DNA of 64,000 nt from DASRSS01 sp963799045 (GTDB lineage Bacteria; Actinomycetota; Actinomycetes; Mycobacteriales; Jatrophihabitantaceae): NCBI GenBank assembly GCA_963799045.1, contig CAWCVN010000008.1, positions 62,001 to 126,000 on the forward strand. The letters run 5' to 3'. The position numbers and the translations under genes are program-made. The notes under the pieces are model-generated. The model searched no databases. It saw only the letters and a program-made list of their open reading frames with translations, and was not told the DNA's origin. Shown piece by piece: positions 34,002-42,576 of the stretch; the first letter of the stretch is position 1, and each line of letters opens with the position of its first letter.

Positions 34002-35115
34002 GTGAACGCGCTCGACACGTTGGCCCCGGCGGTGCGTTCCGTCGGCAGCAGCGGCCTGCGCCTGACCCGCGGGCGGGCTGGCCCAGCTGGTCGCCGAGCG
34101 GATCGAGCCGCACGAGCCCACCCCGACGGATGCGGTCTCCGAGCACGAGCGCTGGACGCTGCGGCGATACCGACCGGCTGCCGCGGCCGCTGCGGACGCG
34201 CCCGCCGACCCGATCCTGCTGGTGCCGCCGCTTGCGGTCTCGATCCACTGCTTCGACCTGCGGGCCGGGCAGAGCCTGGCCGCCTTCCTGCTCGCCACCG
34301 GCCGGCCGGTCTACGTCGTCGACTACGGCGAGATCACCTTCGCCGACCGCGACCGGGGGCTGGAGGACTGGTTCGACCGCATCCTGCCCGACGCGCTGCG
34401 TGAGGTGTCGGTGGCGCAGCACGGCCGGCCGGTCGACGTGGTCACCTGGAGTCTGGGCGGCACCCTGAGCCTGCTGACGGCGGCGGCGCACCCGTTCCTG
34501 CCGATCCGGTCGATCACCGCGGTCGGCACGCCGATCGACTACAGCAAGGTGGCCTATCTCGCGCCGCTGCGGATGGCCGGGAAGCTGACCGGCGGACGGG
34601 TCATGACCGCCGCCAACCGCGCCCTCGGCGGGATGCCCGGCTGGGCGGTGCGTGCCGGGTTCAAGGCCACCGCGCTGCAACGCGAGCTCACCAAGCCGGT
34701 GTTCGTGCTGCGCAACCTGCGCGATCCCGACGCGCTTGCGCGCATGGACGCCATCGACCGGTTCATCGGCTCGATGCCCGGCTACCCAGGCCGCGCCTAC
34801 GGGCAGATCTACCACCACCTCGTGCTGGGCAACGAACTCGCGCGCGGGCAGCTCACGCTGTCCGAGCGGCGGCTGCACCTGGCCGACGTCGGCGCGCATG
34901 TGCTGATCGTCGCAGGCAGCACCGATGCCATCGCCCCGGTCGACAGCGTCCGGCCCGCGTGCGACGTCCTGACGGGGGCCGCCAGCCTGCGCTTCGAGAC
35001 CGCGCCGGGCAGCCACCTCGGCGTGCTCACCGGGGCCGAGGCGGCCGGTACCACCTGGCGGTACGTGCTGGACTTCCTGGACTCCGTACGTGCCGAGCCG
35101 CCCGCGGGGGCCTGA
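34002..35115 (+). CDS. Alpha/beta hydrolase related to PHA synthase-type proteins, one frameshift
   Basis: About 370 residues. From the GTG at 34002 the first 24 residues read VNALDTLAPAVRSVGSSGLRLTRG. A base change near 34075 then moves the frame, and the protein continues with ILLVPPLAVSIHCFDL and PVYVVDYGEITFADR. The nucleophile Ser is in VVTWSLGGTLSLL, the acid Asp in VAGSTDAIAPV and the His in APGSHLGVLTG, a full catalytic triad. The sequence resembles PhaC-like alpha/beta hydrolases of mycobacteria with no known substrate. It precedes the second acyl-CoA dehydrogenase by 82 bases, suggesting a role in lipid or acyl-CoA metabolism. Confidence 0.82.
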
Positions 35116-35197
35116 GAGTCATCTCACCGGACTCGGCTTGGTGGGCGACGGGGACACCGGGGCATACTTTGCCGACACAAATCTCTTGGAGGATCAC

Positions 35198-36400
35198 ATG
35201 GCGCGCCTCGCCCAGACCGCCGGCCTGACCGACGTGCAGCAGGAGATCCTGTCCGCGGTCAAGACGTTCGTGGACAAGGAGATCATCCCGCACGCCACCG
35301 AACTCGAGCACGCCGACCAGTTCCCCGAGGCGATCGTCGAGGGAATGAAGGAGATGGGGCTGTTCGGCCTGATGATCTCCGAGGAGTACGGCGGGCTGGG
35401 TGAGTCTCTGCTGACCTACGCGCTGGTCGTCGAGCAGATCGCCCGAGGCTGGATGTCGATCTCCGGTGTGATCAACACGCACTTCATCGTTGCGTACATG
35501 ATCAACCAGCACGGTACCGACGAGCAGAAGCAGCGGCTGCTGCCGAAGATGGCCACCGGCGAGATCCGTGGCGCGTTCTCCATGAGCGAGCCCGAGTGTG
35601 GCTCGGACGTCTCCGCGATCAAGACCCGCGCCACGCCGGAGGGCGACGGGTTCGTCCTCAACGGGCAGAAGATGTGGCTGACCAACGGCGCGCGTGCCGG
35701 TGTGGTCGCCACCTTGGTCAAGGACGACCTCGGGGGCGACAGTGTCTACAAGAACATGACGACGTTCCTGGTCGAGAAACAGCCGGGCTTCGGTGAGACC
35801 CGGCCGGGCCTCACGATCCCCGGCAAGATCGACAAGATGGGCTATAAGGGTGTCGAGACGACGGAGATGGTGCTCGACGGCGTCCAGGTGCCTGCCGAGG
35901 CGATCCTCGGCGGCGAGGCCGGCCGCGGGCGCGGCTTCTACCAGATGATGGACGGCATCGAGGTCGGCCGGGTGAACGTCGCCGCCCGCGCCTGCGGCAT
36001 CTCGATCCGCGCTTTCGAGTTGGCCGTCCAGTACGCCCAGCAGCGCAAGACGTTCGGCAAGCAGATCGCCGATCACCAGGCGATCGCGTTCAAGCTCGCC
36101 GAGATGGCGACCAAGGTCGAGGCCGCGCACCTGATGATGGTCAACGCCGCCCGGCTGAAGGACTCCGGCGAGCGCAACGACGTCGAGGCGGGCATGGCCA
36201 AGTACCTCGCGTCCGAGTACTGCGCCGAGGTGACCCAGGAGGCCTTCCGCATCCACGGCGGCTACGGCTACTCCAAGGAGTATGAGATCGAGCGGCTCAT
36301 GCGCGAGGCACCGTTCCTGCTCATCGGCGAGGGGACCTCGGAGATCCAGAAGACCATCATCAGCCGCGGCTTGCTGCGCGAGTACAAGGCAGCGCAGTAG
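35198..36400 (+). CDS. Acyl-CoA dehydrogenase
   Basis: A 400-residue flavoprotein. Typical stretches are FGLMISEEYGGLGESLLTYALVVEQIARG, GAFSMSEPECGSDVSAIKTRA, MWLTNGA, QRKTFGKQIADHQAIAFKLAEMA and FRIHGGYGYSKEYEIERLMREAP. The catalytic Glu is in GEGTSEIQ at about residue 378. It introduces a double bond in an acyl-CoA, with ETF as electron acceptor. The ATG at 35198 follows GGAGG (35188-35192). Unlike the dehydrogenase at 670 it is not duplicated. The chain-length preference is not readable. Confidence 0.92.
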   Translation: MARLAQTAGLTDVQQEILSAVKTFVDKEIIPHATELEHADQFPEAIVEGMKEMGLFGLMISEEYGGLGESLLTYALVVEQIARGWMSISGVINTHFIVAYMINQHGTDEQKQRLLPKMATGEIRGAFSMSEPECGSDVSAIKTRATPEGDGFVLNGQKMWLTNGARAGVVATLVKDDLGGDSVYKNMTTFLVEKQPGFGETRPGLTIPGKIDKMGYKGVETTEMVLDGVQVPAEAILGGEAGRGRGFYQMMDGIEVGRVNVAARACGISIRAFELAVQYAQQRKTFGKQIADHQAIAFKLAEMATKVEAAHLMMVNAARLKDSGERNDVEAGMAKYLASEYCAEVTQEAFRIHGGYGYSKEYEIERLMREAPFLLIGEGTSEIQKTIISRGLLREYKAAQ

Positions 36401-36417
36401 CCGAGTCCGACGCGCCA

Positions 36418-37272
36418 GTGGGTGCCGACGACACCGCGGCGCTGCGCGGCGAGGTCGAGCGCGCGGTTCGGGAGTTGGCCGAGGCCGGTGTGCCCAGCGC
36501 CCGGCCGGACGCGATGGCGCTGGCCGAGCACGTGCTCGGAGTGAGCCGGCTCGTGCTGGCCGCCCCGCCCCCGGTGCCGGCCGAGTTCGCCGAACGGTAC
36601 CGGCAGGTGGTGGCCCGCCGCGCCGGCCGCGAGCCGCTGCAACACATCATCGGGTCCAGCCAGTTCCGTCATGTGCGACTGCAGGTCCGGCCGGGGGTGT
36701 TCGTGCCGCGGCCAGAGACCGAGGTGGTGGCCGGCGCGGCGATCGACGCCGCCCGGCGACTGGCGACCCCGACCGTCATCGACCTCTGCTGTGGCACGGG
36801 CGCGATCGCGGCTGCTGTGGCCGACGAGGTCCCCGGAGCCCGCGTGGTCGCGGTGGACATCGACCCGGCCGCGGTCGCACTGGCCCGCGACAACCTGGGT
36901 GGCACCCACGCCGTGGTTGTCCAGGGCGACGTCTCCGACGGAGAGCTTCTCGCGGACCTGGACGGCACGGTCGACGTCGTCGTCTCGAACCCGCCGTACA
37001 TCCCGCCCGACGGGGTGCCGATCGACCCCGAGGTGCGTGACCACGACCCGGCGCGGGCGCTGTACGGCGGGGGAGCCGACGGGCTCGACCTGCCGCGTGC
37101 CGTCGTGGCCGTGGCTGCGCGCCTGCTGCGGCCCGGCGGCGTGCTGATCATGGAGCACGGCGACCGGCAGGCGGAGCGGGTGCGGGCCCTGTTGGGCGGC
37201 GAGTTCGAAGACGTCGTCACCCGGCGCGACCTCACCGATCGGGACCGTTTCGTGCTCGCCCGGCATCGCTGA
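36418..37272 (+). CDS. prmC: Release factor glutamine methyltransferase PrmC/HemK
   Basis: A 284-residue methyltransferase. The N-terminal helical domain (LAEHVLGVSRLVLAAPPPVPAEFAERYRQVVARRAGREPLQHIIG) is followed by the SAM site VIDLCCGTGAIAAAVADEVPGARVVAVDID and the N6-Gln methylase signature VSNPPYIP at about residue 191. It methylates the GGQ glutamine of release factors; one substrate, RF2, is coded at 56978 in this window. Usually prmC lies next to prfA, but here it follows an acyl-CoA dehydrogenase by 17 bases. GTG 36418 is the likely start. A second paralogue elsewhere in the genome cannot be excluded. Confidence 0.87.
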   Translation: MGADDTAALRGEVERAVRELAEAGVPSARPDAMALAEHVLGVSRLVLAAPPPVPAEFAERYRQVVARRAGREPLQHIIGSSQFRHVRLQVRPGVFVPRPETEVVAGAAIDAARRLATPTVIDLCCGTGAIAAAVADEVPGARVVAVDIDPAAVALARDNLGGTHAVVVQGDVSDGELLADLDGTVDVVVSNPPYIPPDGVPIDPEVRDHDPARALYGGGADGLDLPRAVVAVAARLLRPGGVLIMEHGDRQAERVRALLGGEFEDVVTRRDLTDRDRFVLARHR

Positions 37273-37274
37273 GT

Positions 37275-37297
37275 GCCTGCGCGATCGCGCTCAGGCG
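37275..37297 (+). terminator. Hairpin after prmC
   Basis: GCCTG and CAGGC arms enclose the palindrome CGCGATCGCG, directly after the prmC stop. It could end transcription before the MFS promoter region. Confidence 0.45.
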
Positions 37298-37301
37298 ACT
37301 A

Positions 37302-37320
37302 AAGTTAGTTCGGCTAACTT
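37302..37320. promoter_or_regulatory. Dyad operator before MFS exporter
   Basis: AAGTTAG (37302-37308), five bases, then CTAACTT (37314-37320) form a perfect 7-bp dyad, AT-rich in a GC-rich region, 30 bases before the exporter ATG. MarR- and TetR-type repressors bind such sites near drug exporters. No such regulator gene is adjacent. Confidence 0.6.
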
Positions 37321-37350
37321 ATTTCGTCCTCGACGCGAAGGGGGAGCGGC

Positions 37351-39090
37351 ATGAAGGCGGCCAGGGCGAGGCGCCTAACCGCATTCGCGTTCGACCGCGA
37401 TCATCCGCGCTACAAGTGGGTGGCCCTGTCGAACACCACGCTCGGCGTGTTCATGGCCACGATCAACGCCTCGATCGTGATCATCGCCCTTCCGGCGATC
37501 TTCCGTGGTATCAAGCTGAACCCGTTGCAGCCTGGAAACATCAGTTACCTGCTGTGGATCCTGATGGGGTTCCTGGTGGTGACGGCGGTGCTCGTCGTCT
37601 CGCTGGGCCGCCTCGGAGACATCTACGGCCGGGTGCGCATCTACAACGCCGGCTTCGCGGTGTTCACCGCCGGGTCGGTCGCCCTCGCGCTAGACCCGAT
37701 GAACGGCGGGCACGGCGCGCTGTGGCTGATCGTCTGGCGCGTCGTGCAGGGCGTCGGTGGTGCGATGCTGTTCGCCAACTCGACGGCCATCCTCACCGAC
37801 GCGTTCCCGCCGGAACGGCGCGGGATGGCGATGGGCATCAACCAGGTAGCCGCGCTGGCCGGTTCGTTTGTCGGGCTCATCGCCGGCGGCCTGCTTGCCG
37901 AGGTCGACTGGCGGCTGGTGTTCTTCGTGTCCGTCCCTGTCGGCCTGCTCGGAACGGTCTGGTCCTACACCAGCCTGCACGAACTCGGCGAGCGTCGTGA
38001 GTCTCGCATCGACTGGTGGGGCAACCTGCTCTTCGGTATCGGGCTGACGGCGCTGCTCGTCGCGATCACGTACGGCATCCAGCCCTACGGCGGTCACTCG
38101 ATGGGCTGGACGAACCCGTGGGTGATCGCGGGGCTGGCCGGCGGCACCGCACTGCTCGCTGCGTTCTGCTTGGTCGAGACCAAGGTCGAGCAGCCGATGT
38201 TCGCGATGAACCTGTTCGGCATCCGCGCATTCTGGGCGGGCAACCTCGCCGGGTTGCTCGCGTCGGTCGCGCGGGGCGGCATGCAGTTCATGCTCATCAT
38301 CTGGCTACAGGGCATCTGGTTGCCGCTGCACGGCTACAAGTTCCAGGACACCCCGTTGTGGGCCGGGATCTACCTCGTCCCGCTCACCGTCGCGTTCCTC
38401 GTCGCGGGTCCGCTGTCCGGAGCGCTTTCGGACCGGTTCGGCGCGCGGGCGTTTGCGACCGGCGGCCTGCTGCTGGTCGCGCTGAGCTTCCTGGGCTTCG
38501 TCCTTCTGCCGACCGACTTCAGCTACTGGCAGTTCGCCGGGTTGCTCGTGCTCAACGGCATCGGGTCCGGACTGTTCTCCGCGCCGAACACGACGGCGAT
38601 CATGAACAGCGTCCCCGCGCACCAGCGGGGCGCCGCATCGGGTATGCGCGCGACCTTCCAGAACTCCGGCTTCTCCCTGTCCATCGGGCTGTTCTTCTCG
38701 CTGATGATCGCCGGTCTCGCCGCGACGCTGCCGACCTCGCTCAAGACCGGTCTGCTCGCGCACCACGTCCCGGCCGCGGTCGCAACCCCCATCGCCGATG
38801 CGCCGCCGGTCGGCAGCCTGTTCGCGGCATTCCTCGGCTACAACCCGATCCAGACGCTGGTGGGTCAGCAGACCCTGTCGACGCTGCCGGCGAACGACCA
38901 GGCGACGTTGAGCGGGCGACAGTTCTTCCCGCACCTGATCTCCGCGCCGTTCCACCACGGATTGGCGATCGCGTTCGGGATGGCGATCGGGATGTGCGTC
39001 ATCGGGGCGGTCGCGTCGCTGTTCCGCGGCACGCGCTACGTGCACGTGGACGCGCCGGCGAGCACTGCGGCCCCGGCCGACGCGGCCTGA
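37351..39090 (+). CDS. MFS transporter, DHA2 (EmrB/QacA) family
   Basis: A 579-residue membrane protein with about 14 helices. Motifs include FMATINASIVIIALPAI in helix 1, LGRLGDIYGRVRIYNAGF (motif A), WRVVQGVGGAMLFANSTAILTDAFPPERRGMAMGINQVAALAGSF (motifs B and C) and GALSDRFGARAFATGGLLL. Proteins of this family export drugs, dyes or metabolites by proton antiport. The ATG at 37351 follows GGGGGAG. A long extracellular loop lies between residues 465 and 535. An AT-rich dyad upstream suggests repressor control. The substrate is unknown. Confidence 0.9.
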   Translation: MKAARARRLTAFAFDRDHPRYKWVALSNTTLGVFMATINASIVIIALPAIFRGIKLNPLQPGNISYLLWILMGFLVVTAVLVVSLGRLGDIYGRVRIYNAGFAVFTAGSVALALDPMNGGHGALWLIVWRVVQGVGGAMLFANSTAILTDAFPPERRGMAMGINQVAALAGSFVGLIAGGLLAEVDWRLVFFVSVPVGLLGTVWSYTSLHELGERRESRIDWWGNLLFGIGLTALLVAITYGIQPYGGHSMGWTNPWVIAGLAGGTALLAAFCLVETKVEQPMFAMNLFGIRAFWAGNLAGLLASVARGGMQFMLIIWLQGIWLPLHGYKFQDTPLWAGIYLVPLTVAFLVAGPLSGALSDRFGARAFATGGLLLVALSFLGFVLLPTDFSYWQFAGLLVLNGIGSGLFSAPNTTAIMNSVPAHQRGAASGMRATFQNSGFSLSIGLFFSLMIAGLAATLPTSLKTGLLAHHVPAAVATPIADAPPVGSLFAAFLGYNPIQTLVGQQTLSTLPANDQATLSGRQFFPHLISAPFHHGLAIAFGMAIGMCVIGAVASLFRGTRYVHVDAPASTAAPADAA

Positions 39091-39115
39091 GCCACAACGC
39101 TGTCGGTCTACCTGA

Positions 39116-39847
39116 TTACCGCGCCCGGGCCGAGCGTCCCGTCCTGGTAGCCGCCGTCGGCAGGCCCACGATGCGGGGCCTTGCTGCCGGCCGCGCGGGC
39201 AACTGGCTGACGAGGTTGCAGCGCATCGCGATGGTGGCCGCCTCCAGCCGCGAGTGGACGCCGAGCTTGCCCAGCAGCGCCTGGACGTGGCTGCGTACGG
39301 TCATCGTCGACACGCCGAGGCAGTCGGCGATCGCCCGGGTGCCCTTGCCCTCGCCGAGCAGGATCAGGCACTCCCGCTCTCGCGGAGTCAGATACCTGAT
39401 CAGTTCGTGCACGTAGGCCTCATCCGCCGCCTCGTCCGGCCCGCCGGCCGTGCGGACGAACGTACCCTCGATGACGATCTCGTCGTCGGCGACGCGGGTG
39501 ATGACGTCGAGCAAGACCATGGCTCCGCGCGACTTGTGCACGTATCCGACAGCGCCGGCAGCCAGGGCGGCCTGCATCTGTTCCGAGGAGGGCTCCCTGG
39601 TGCGGATCACGACGGCGGTGGAGGGGTGCTCGGTGGTGAGCCGCTGGACGTGTGCCAGATCGTCACCGTCGCGCAGGGACAGGTCGAGCAGGCACAGATC
39701 GGGATGGAACGCGGCGACCGCATCGCGCACTGCGGCATGCGACGGCACCGAGATGAGTACCCGGTGCCCGTTGCGCTCGAGCATGCTGGACAGGTACTCG
39801 GTGAGTATCGCGTCGACATCGGCGATAACGATGGCCAACGATTGCAT
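39116..39847 (-). CDS. NarL/FixJ-type response regulator
   Basis: A 243-residue regulator. The receiver domain (residues 1-120) keeps the acceptor Asp in DLCLLDLSLRDG and the conserved Lys in GYVHKSRG. The C-terminal LuxR helix-turn-helix is LTPRERECLILLGEGKGTRAIADCLGVSTMTVRSHVQALLGKLGVHSRLEA. The ATG at 39847 is chosen because the receiver fold begins right there; longer starts add low-complexity sequence. No sensor kinase is nearby. It converges with the MFS gene and is the first of three regulators of the same type in 2.5 kb. Confidence 0.87.
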   Translation of the reverse strand: MQSLAIVIADVDAILTEYLSSMLERNGHRVLISVPSHAAVRDAVAAFHPDLCLLDLSLRDGDDLAHVQRLTTEHPSTAVVIRTREPSSEQMQAALAAGAVGYVHKSRGAMVLLDVITRVADDEIVIEGTFVRTAGGPDEAADEAYVHELIRYLTPRERECLILLGEGKGTRAIADCLGVSTMTVRSHVQALLGKLGVHSRLEAATIAMRCNLVSQLPARPAARPRIVGLPTAATRTGRSARAR

Positions 39848-40120
39848 GGCATGCACCACCTGATTGGTCCGGAGCACGGGGGCTGATTCGGCTCGAGTGT
39901 GCTGGTGGTCGGATCTGTTCCGAGCGCGCAACTGCTCGGGGCGCCTGTGCGCTCCTGGTCGTAATTGAAATGTAATTCGCGCCGATGGAGAACCGGTAGA
40001 GACCAACGACTCTCACAGAATCATCGTCACGATAAGGAGGTTCCGGGCTAAGTCTTGGATACGCCAGGAAGCGCTATATTCCGGGCCATCGACGCGGTCG
40101 GACCCAGCAGGCGACATGCG
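39848..40120. other. Intergenic region upstream of the response regulator
   Basis: 273 bp between two minus-strand regulators. It is less GC-rich than its surroundings and includes GTAATT twice (39960-39975 area), which may belong to the promoter of the gene at 39847. On the plus strand AAGGAGG (near 40036) is followed by a 78-codon open frame that overlaps the next gene antisense; I do not consider it coding. Confidence 0.35.
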
Positions 40121-40873
40121 CTACCCGGCTGCTACGCCCTCCTTCTCGGCGGAGTACAGCGGTGGCTCGTGGTTGGCGCTGCGCGCGGCAGTCAGCAGGG
40201 CGCGCCCCGTCGCCGCGATCCGCAGCTGGCCGTGCATACCGAGCTTGGTGCCGAGCGTGTGCACGTAGCTGCGCACAGTGTGAGGTGAGACGGACATTCG
40301 TACGGCGATGTCGGAGACCGGACTGCCGTCTGCGAGAGACCGCAGGACCAGCCGTTCGGCATGGCTCAGTCCCGCGAGCTGCTGTTGTGCGTGGTAGCGG
40401 TCCAACCGTCTCCTCCGCAGCGCCTCCAAGACCTCATGGCGCTGACCGCTGGGCAACACGGCGTTTCCCCGAACCGCTTGAGCGATGCTTTCGCAGAGGC
40501 ATTCGACCGAGCAGTCGGACGCGACCATGCCGGCGGCGCCCCATTCCAGGACGCGCGCGGCGCGGGTCGGTGTGGGCTTGTCGGCGACGATCAGCACGGG
40601 CGTCGACTGCCCGCGGTGGCGCAAAGCCTCGAACAGGTCTGCCATGTTCTCCTTGACGACGTCGAAGACTAGCGCCGCCTCCACGCCGTGATGCAGGTTC
40701 GATAGAAGCCGAGTGAGGGTGGGCACGGTCATGGTTGCGCGTGCCGTGCCCGTGTTCCGGAGCACCGCCGCTGTCGCTGCCGCGACCAGCCGCTCCGGAT
40801 GGCAGACGATCACCGTGTCCAACGCTGGGCTGGTCTCTGCTCTGGTCGTGATCTTTTCAAGTTCGAGGCTCAT
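40121..40873 (-). CDS. LuxR-family regulator with degenerate receiver domain
   Basis: A 250-residue protein. The N-terminal part folds like a receiver (TVIVCHPERLVAAATAAVLRNTG; ALVFDVVKENMADLFEALRHRG; GMVASDCSVECL) but lacks the conserved Lys and the acidic pocket, so ordinary phosphorylation is doubtful. The C-terminal LuxR domain is LSHAERLVLRSLADGSPVSDIAVRMSVSPHTVRSYVHTLGTKLGMHGQL. It overlaps the regulator upstream by 17 bases and is the last gene of the operon led by the secreted protein at 42385. Its DNA target is unknown, but the facing polysaccharide operon is an obvious candidate. Confidence 0.85.
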   Translation of the reverse strand: MSLELEKITTRAETSPALDTVIVCHPERLVAAATAAVLRNTGTARATMTVPTLTRLLSNLHHGVEAALVFDVVKENMADLFEALRHRGQSTPVLIVADKPTPTRAARVLEWGAAGMVASDCSVECLCESIAQAVRGNAVLPSGQRHEVLEALRRRRLDRYHAQQQLAGLSHAERLVLRSLADGSPVSDIAVRMSVSPHTVRSYVHTLGTKLGMHGQLRIAATGRALLTAARSANHEPPLYSAEKEGVAAG

Positions 40874-41594
40874 CAGGTTTGTCCCCCCGGTCGCTGGTCT
40901 CGAGAATCAGGCCGTCGACTGCGGCGACAGCGGCGGCCTGCAGGCGGCTGTGCACGCCGAGCTTCGGCATCAGGTGCTGAACGTGGGTGCGGACGGTGTT
41001 CACGGAGATTCCCAATCGGAGGGCAATCTCTTTCGTGGACAGGCCTTGTACGAGATCCCGGAGCACGTCGGTCTCCCGGCTGGTGAGCCTGGCGGTGCGG
41101 TCCGAGGGCGGGTCGATTGAGCGCGTGATGCGGTGGCGGATCGCATGCAGGGGGATCGCTCCGTCTGCGCCTCGGTACGCGGTCTGGATCGCGTCCCGGA
41201 GACCCTGGAGCGAGACGCCGGTCGTGACGACGGTGGGTAACTCCGTGCTGCTGAGATCGTCGGCGTCCGCCCGTCCGCCCGGGATGACGCAGACGAGCCC
41301 GACGGGTTGACCACGCGCCTGCGCGGCCGCCGTGAACTCTTCGGCGAGCGCGCGGACCTGCTCTCGGTGGCGGTGGTTCTCGCTGCCGAAGACGAGGACA
41401 TCGACCCCGGCCTCCTCAATCATCCGGGCGGCCTCGTCGCGGTGCGCCGTTGCACCGACGACATCGACGCCCGGTGTGTCGGTCAGGAGGGCGGCAATGC
41501 CCTCCGCGACCAGCGGGCGTGGTTCGAACACGGCGACCCTGATCGGGCGAGCGCCACTGGCCCGCTCGACCTCCCGGCCGCCGAGCCCGGTCAT
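40857..41594 (-). CDS. LuxR-family regulator with receiver lacking the acceptor Asp
   Basis: A 245-residue protein. The receiver-like part begins PIRVAVFEPRPLVAEGIAALLTDTPGVDVVG; at the acceptor position the sequence is VLVFGSENH, so the phosphorylated Asp is missing. The LuxR helix-turn-helix is LTSRETDVLRDLVQGLSTKEIALRLGISVNTVRTHVQHLMPKLGVHSRL. ATG 41594 overlaps the stop of the secreted-protein gene (ATGA), and this fixes the start over longer options. It is probably controlled by ligand or protein binding rather than by a kinase. Confidence 0.86.
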   Translation of the reverse strand: MTGLGGREVERASGARPIRVAVFEPRPLVAEGIAALLTDTPGVDVVGATAHRDEAARMIEEAGVDVLVFGSENHRHREQVRALAEEFTAAAQARGQPVGLVCVIPGGRADADDLSSTELPTVVTTGVSLQGLRDAIQTAYRGADGAIPLHAIRHRITRSIDPPSDRTARLTSRETDVLRDLVQGLSTKEIALRLGISVNTVRTHVQHLMPKLGVHSRLQAAAVAAVDGLILETSDRGDKPDEPRT

Positions 41595-42385
41595 GTCCGA
41601 GTCACCAGCCTGCGCCAGGGGCCGGGCGGAACGTGACGCGGTGTCACGAAGCGCCACTGGACGACATCGGTGTCACCGTTGAGCTCTTTGAAGTGCAAGC
41701 AGCCGTTCAGTGCAGGTGACACGTCCATGCCGGCGTGGTTGTACAGGCGATTGCGGGGTGGGTACTTGCCGAAGACGTACCTCGCGTCGTGGTACTGGCC
41801 CGGGCCGGCATCCTCGACCTGTCCGTAACAGGTGTAGCCGCCCCGACGGATTTCCACCCAATGGTTTTTCATGAGCGACCGGTTCGGGTTGGCCAGGATG
41901 GCGCGATTGGAGGCGAGGTGCGCCCATGGGATCGCTCGCCCGCGCGCGGAAGCGGCGATGGGGTCGTTGACGTCGTCGAAGGGCAGGTCGAGGTAGAAGG
42001 GGTTCTGCTTCGGTGTCATGTGTCGCGGCCAGTAGCCGTTGCTCGCCACCCGCTTCTCCGTGCGGCACTTGCCGTTCACGATCACGCCGTCACACCCGCC
42101 ATAGTGCACCTCCCACTTGCCGTCGTACGTGGAGATGACCTGGCTGCCGTTCGGCCCGCTGCTGAAGATCTCGCCGACCCAGAACGTGGTGGACACGATG
42201 TTGCGATGCCACAAGAAAATCGGCGGCTTGCGCGCCGCATCCGGTGTGGCCGAGGCCCCGGCAGGTCCGGCGGTGAGACCTGCCCGGCCGGCGGGTCTCA
42301 CCGTACGTGATGTCTGACCGCCTGCCGTCGAGACGAACGCTGCCGAAGCGAATACCAGCAGCAGTGTGATGATCTTGCGCGTCAC
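41591..42385 (-). CDS. Secreted protein of unknown family, possibly DPBB/RlpA-like
   Basis: A 264-residue exported protein with a Sec signal (MTRKIITLLLVFASAAFVSTAGG). The mature part has four Cys (GGCDGVIVNGKC, GGYTCYGQ, LNGCLHF). The stretch HWVEIRRGGYTCYGQVEDAGPGQYHDARYVFG, with AGMDVSPALNGCL, recalls the core of double-psi beta-barrel proteins such as RlpA and barwin, where an Asp lies after a GP turn. I do not recognise the family firmly. GGGGGAGGT gives a strong ribosome site before GTG 42385. It is the first gene of an operon with two LuxR regulators and faces the polysaccharide operon, so a role at the wall or in sensing is plausible. Confidence 0.7.
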   Translation of the reverse strand: MTRKIITLLLVFASAAFVSTAGGQTSRTVRPAGRAGLTAGPAGASATPDAARKPPIFLWHRNIVSTTFWVGEIFSSGPNGSQVISTYDGKWEVHYGGCDGVIVNGKCRTEKRVASNGYWPRHMTPKQNPFYLDLPFDDVNDPIAASARGRAIPWAHLASNRAILANPNRSLMKNHWVEIRRGGYTCYGQVEDAGPGQYHDARYVFGKYPPRNRLYNHAGMDVSPALNGCLHFKELNGDTDVVQWRFVTPRHVPPGPWRRLVTRT

Positions 42386-42576
42386 GTGACCTCCCCCGGC
42401 GCCTACCTGAAAGATAAGCGCCGCAGCGTAGATGTGCGTACGTCAAAAGCAGCATTGTCTCTCATACAAAGCAATGAGCTCCATTGTCCGCCCTTCGCTC
42501 TCGATCGCAGACTCGTGGCGCCGGGGCAACGGCCTCGGATGTTGAGCCAGTCCGCCTGTGATGGAGGTTCTCCACG
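42386..42576. promoter_or_regulatory. Divergent control region between secreted-protein operon and polysaccharide operon
   Basis: A 191-bp AT-richer gap. CATTG occurs at 42453-42457 and 42482-42486 and its complement CAATG at 42472-42476, giving an inverted pair spaced by 14 bases and a second, direct copy. Such grouped sites suit dimeric LuxR-type regulators, three of which are coded just to the left. The right end carries the ribosome site GGAGG before the ATG at 42577. Confidence 0.45.

Noticed and set aside
40055..40288. Small plus-strand gene after AAGGAGG
   Set aside because: The candidate start is TTG, the protein has no recognisable features, and most of the frame is antisense to a clear LuxR gene.
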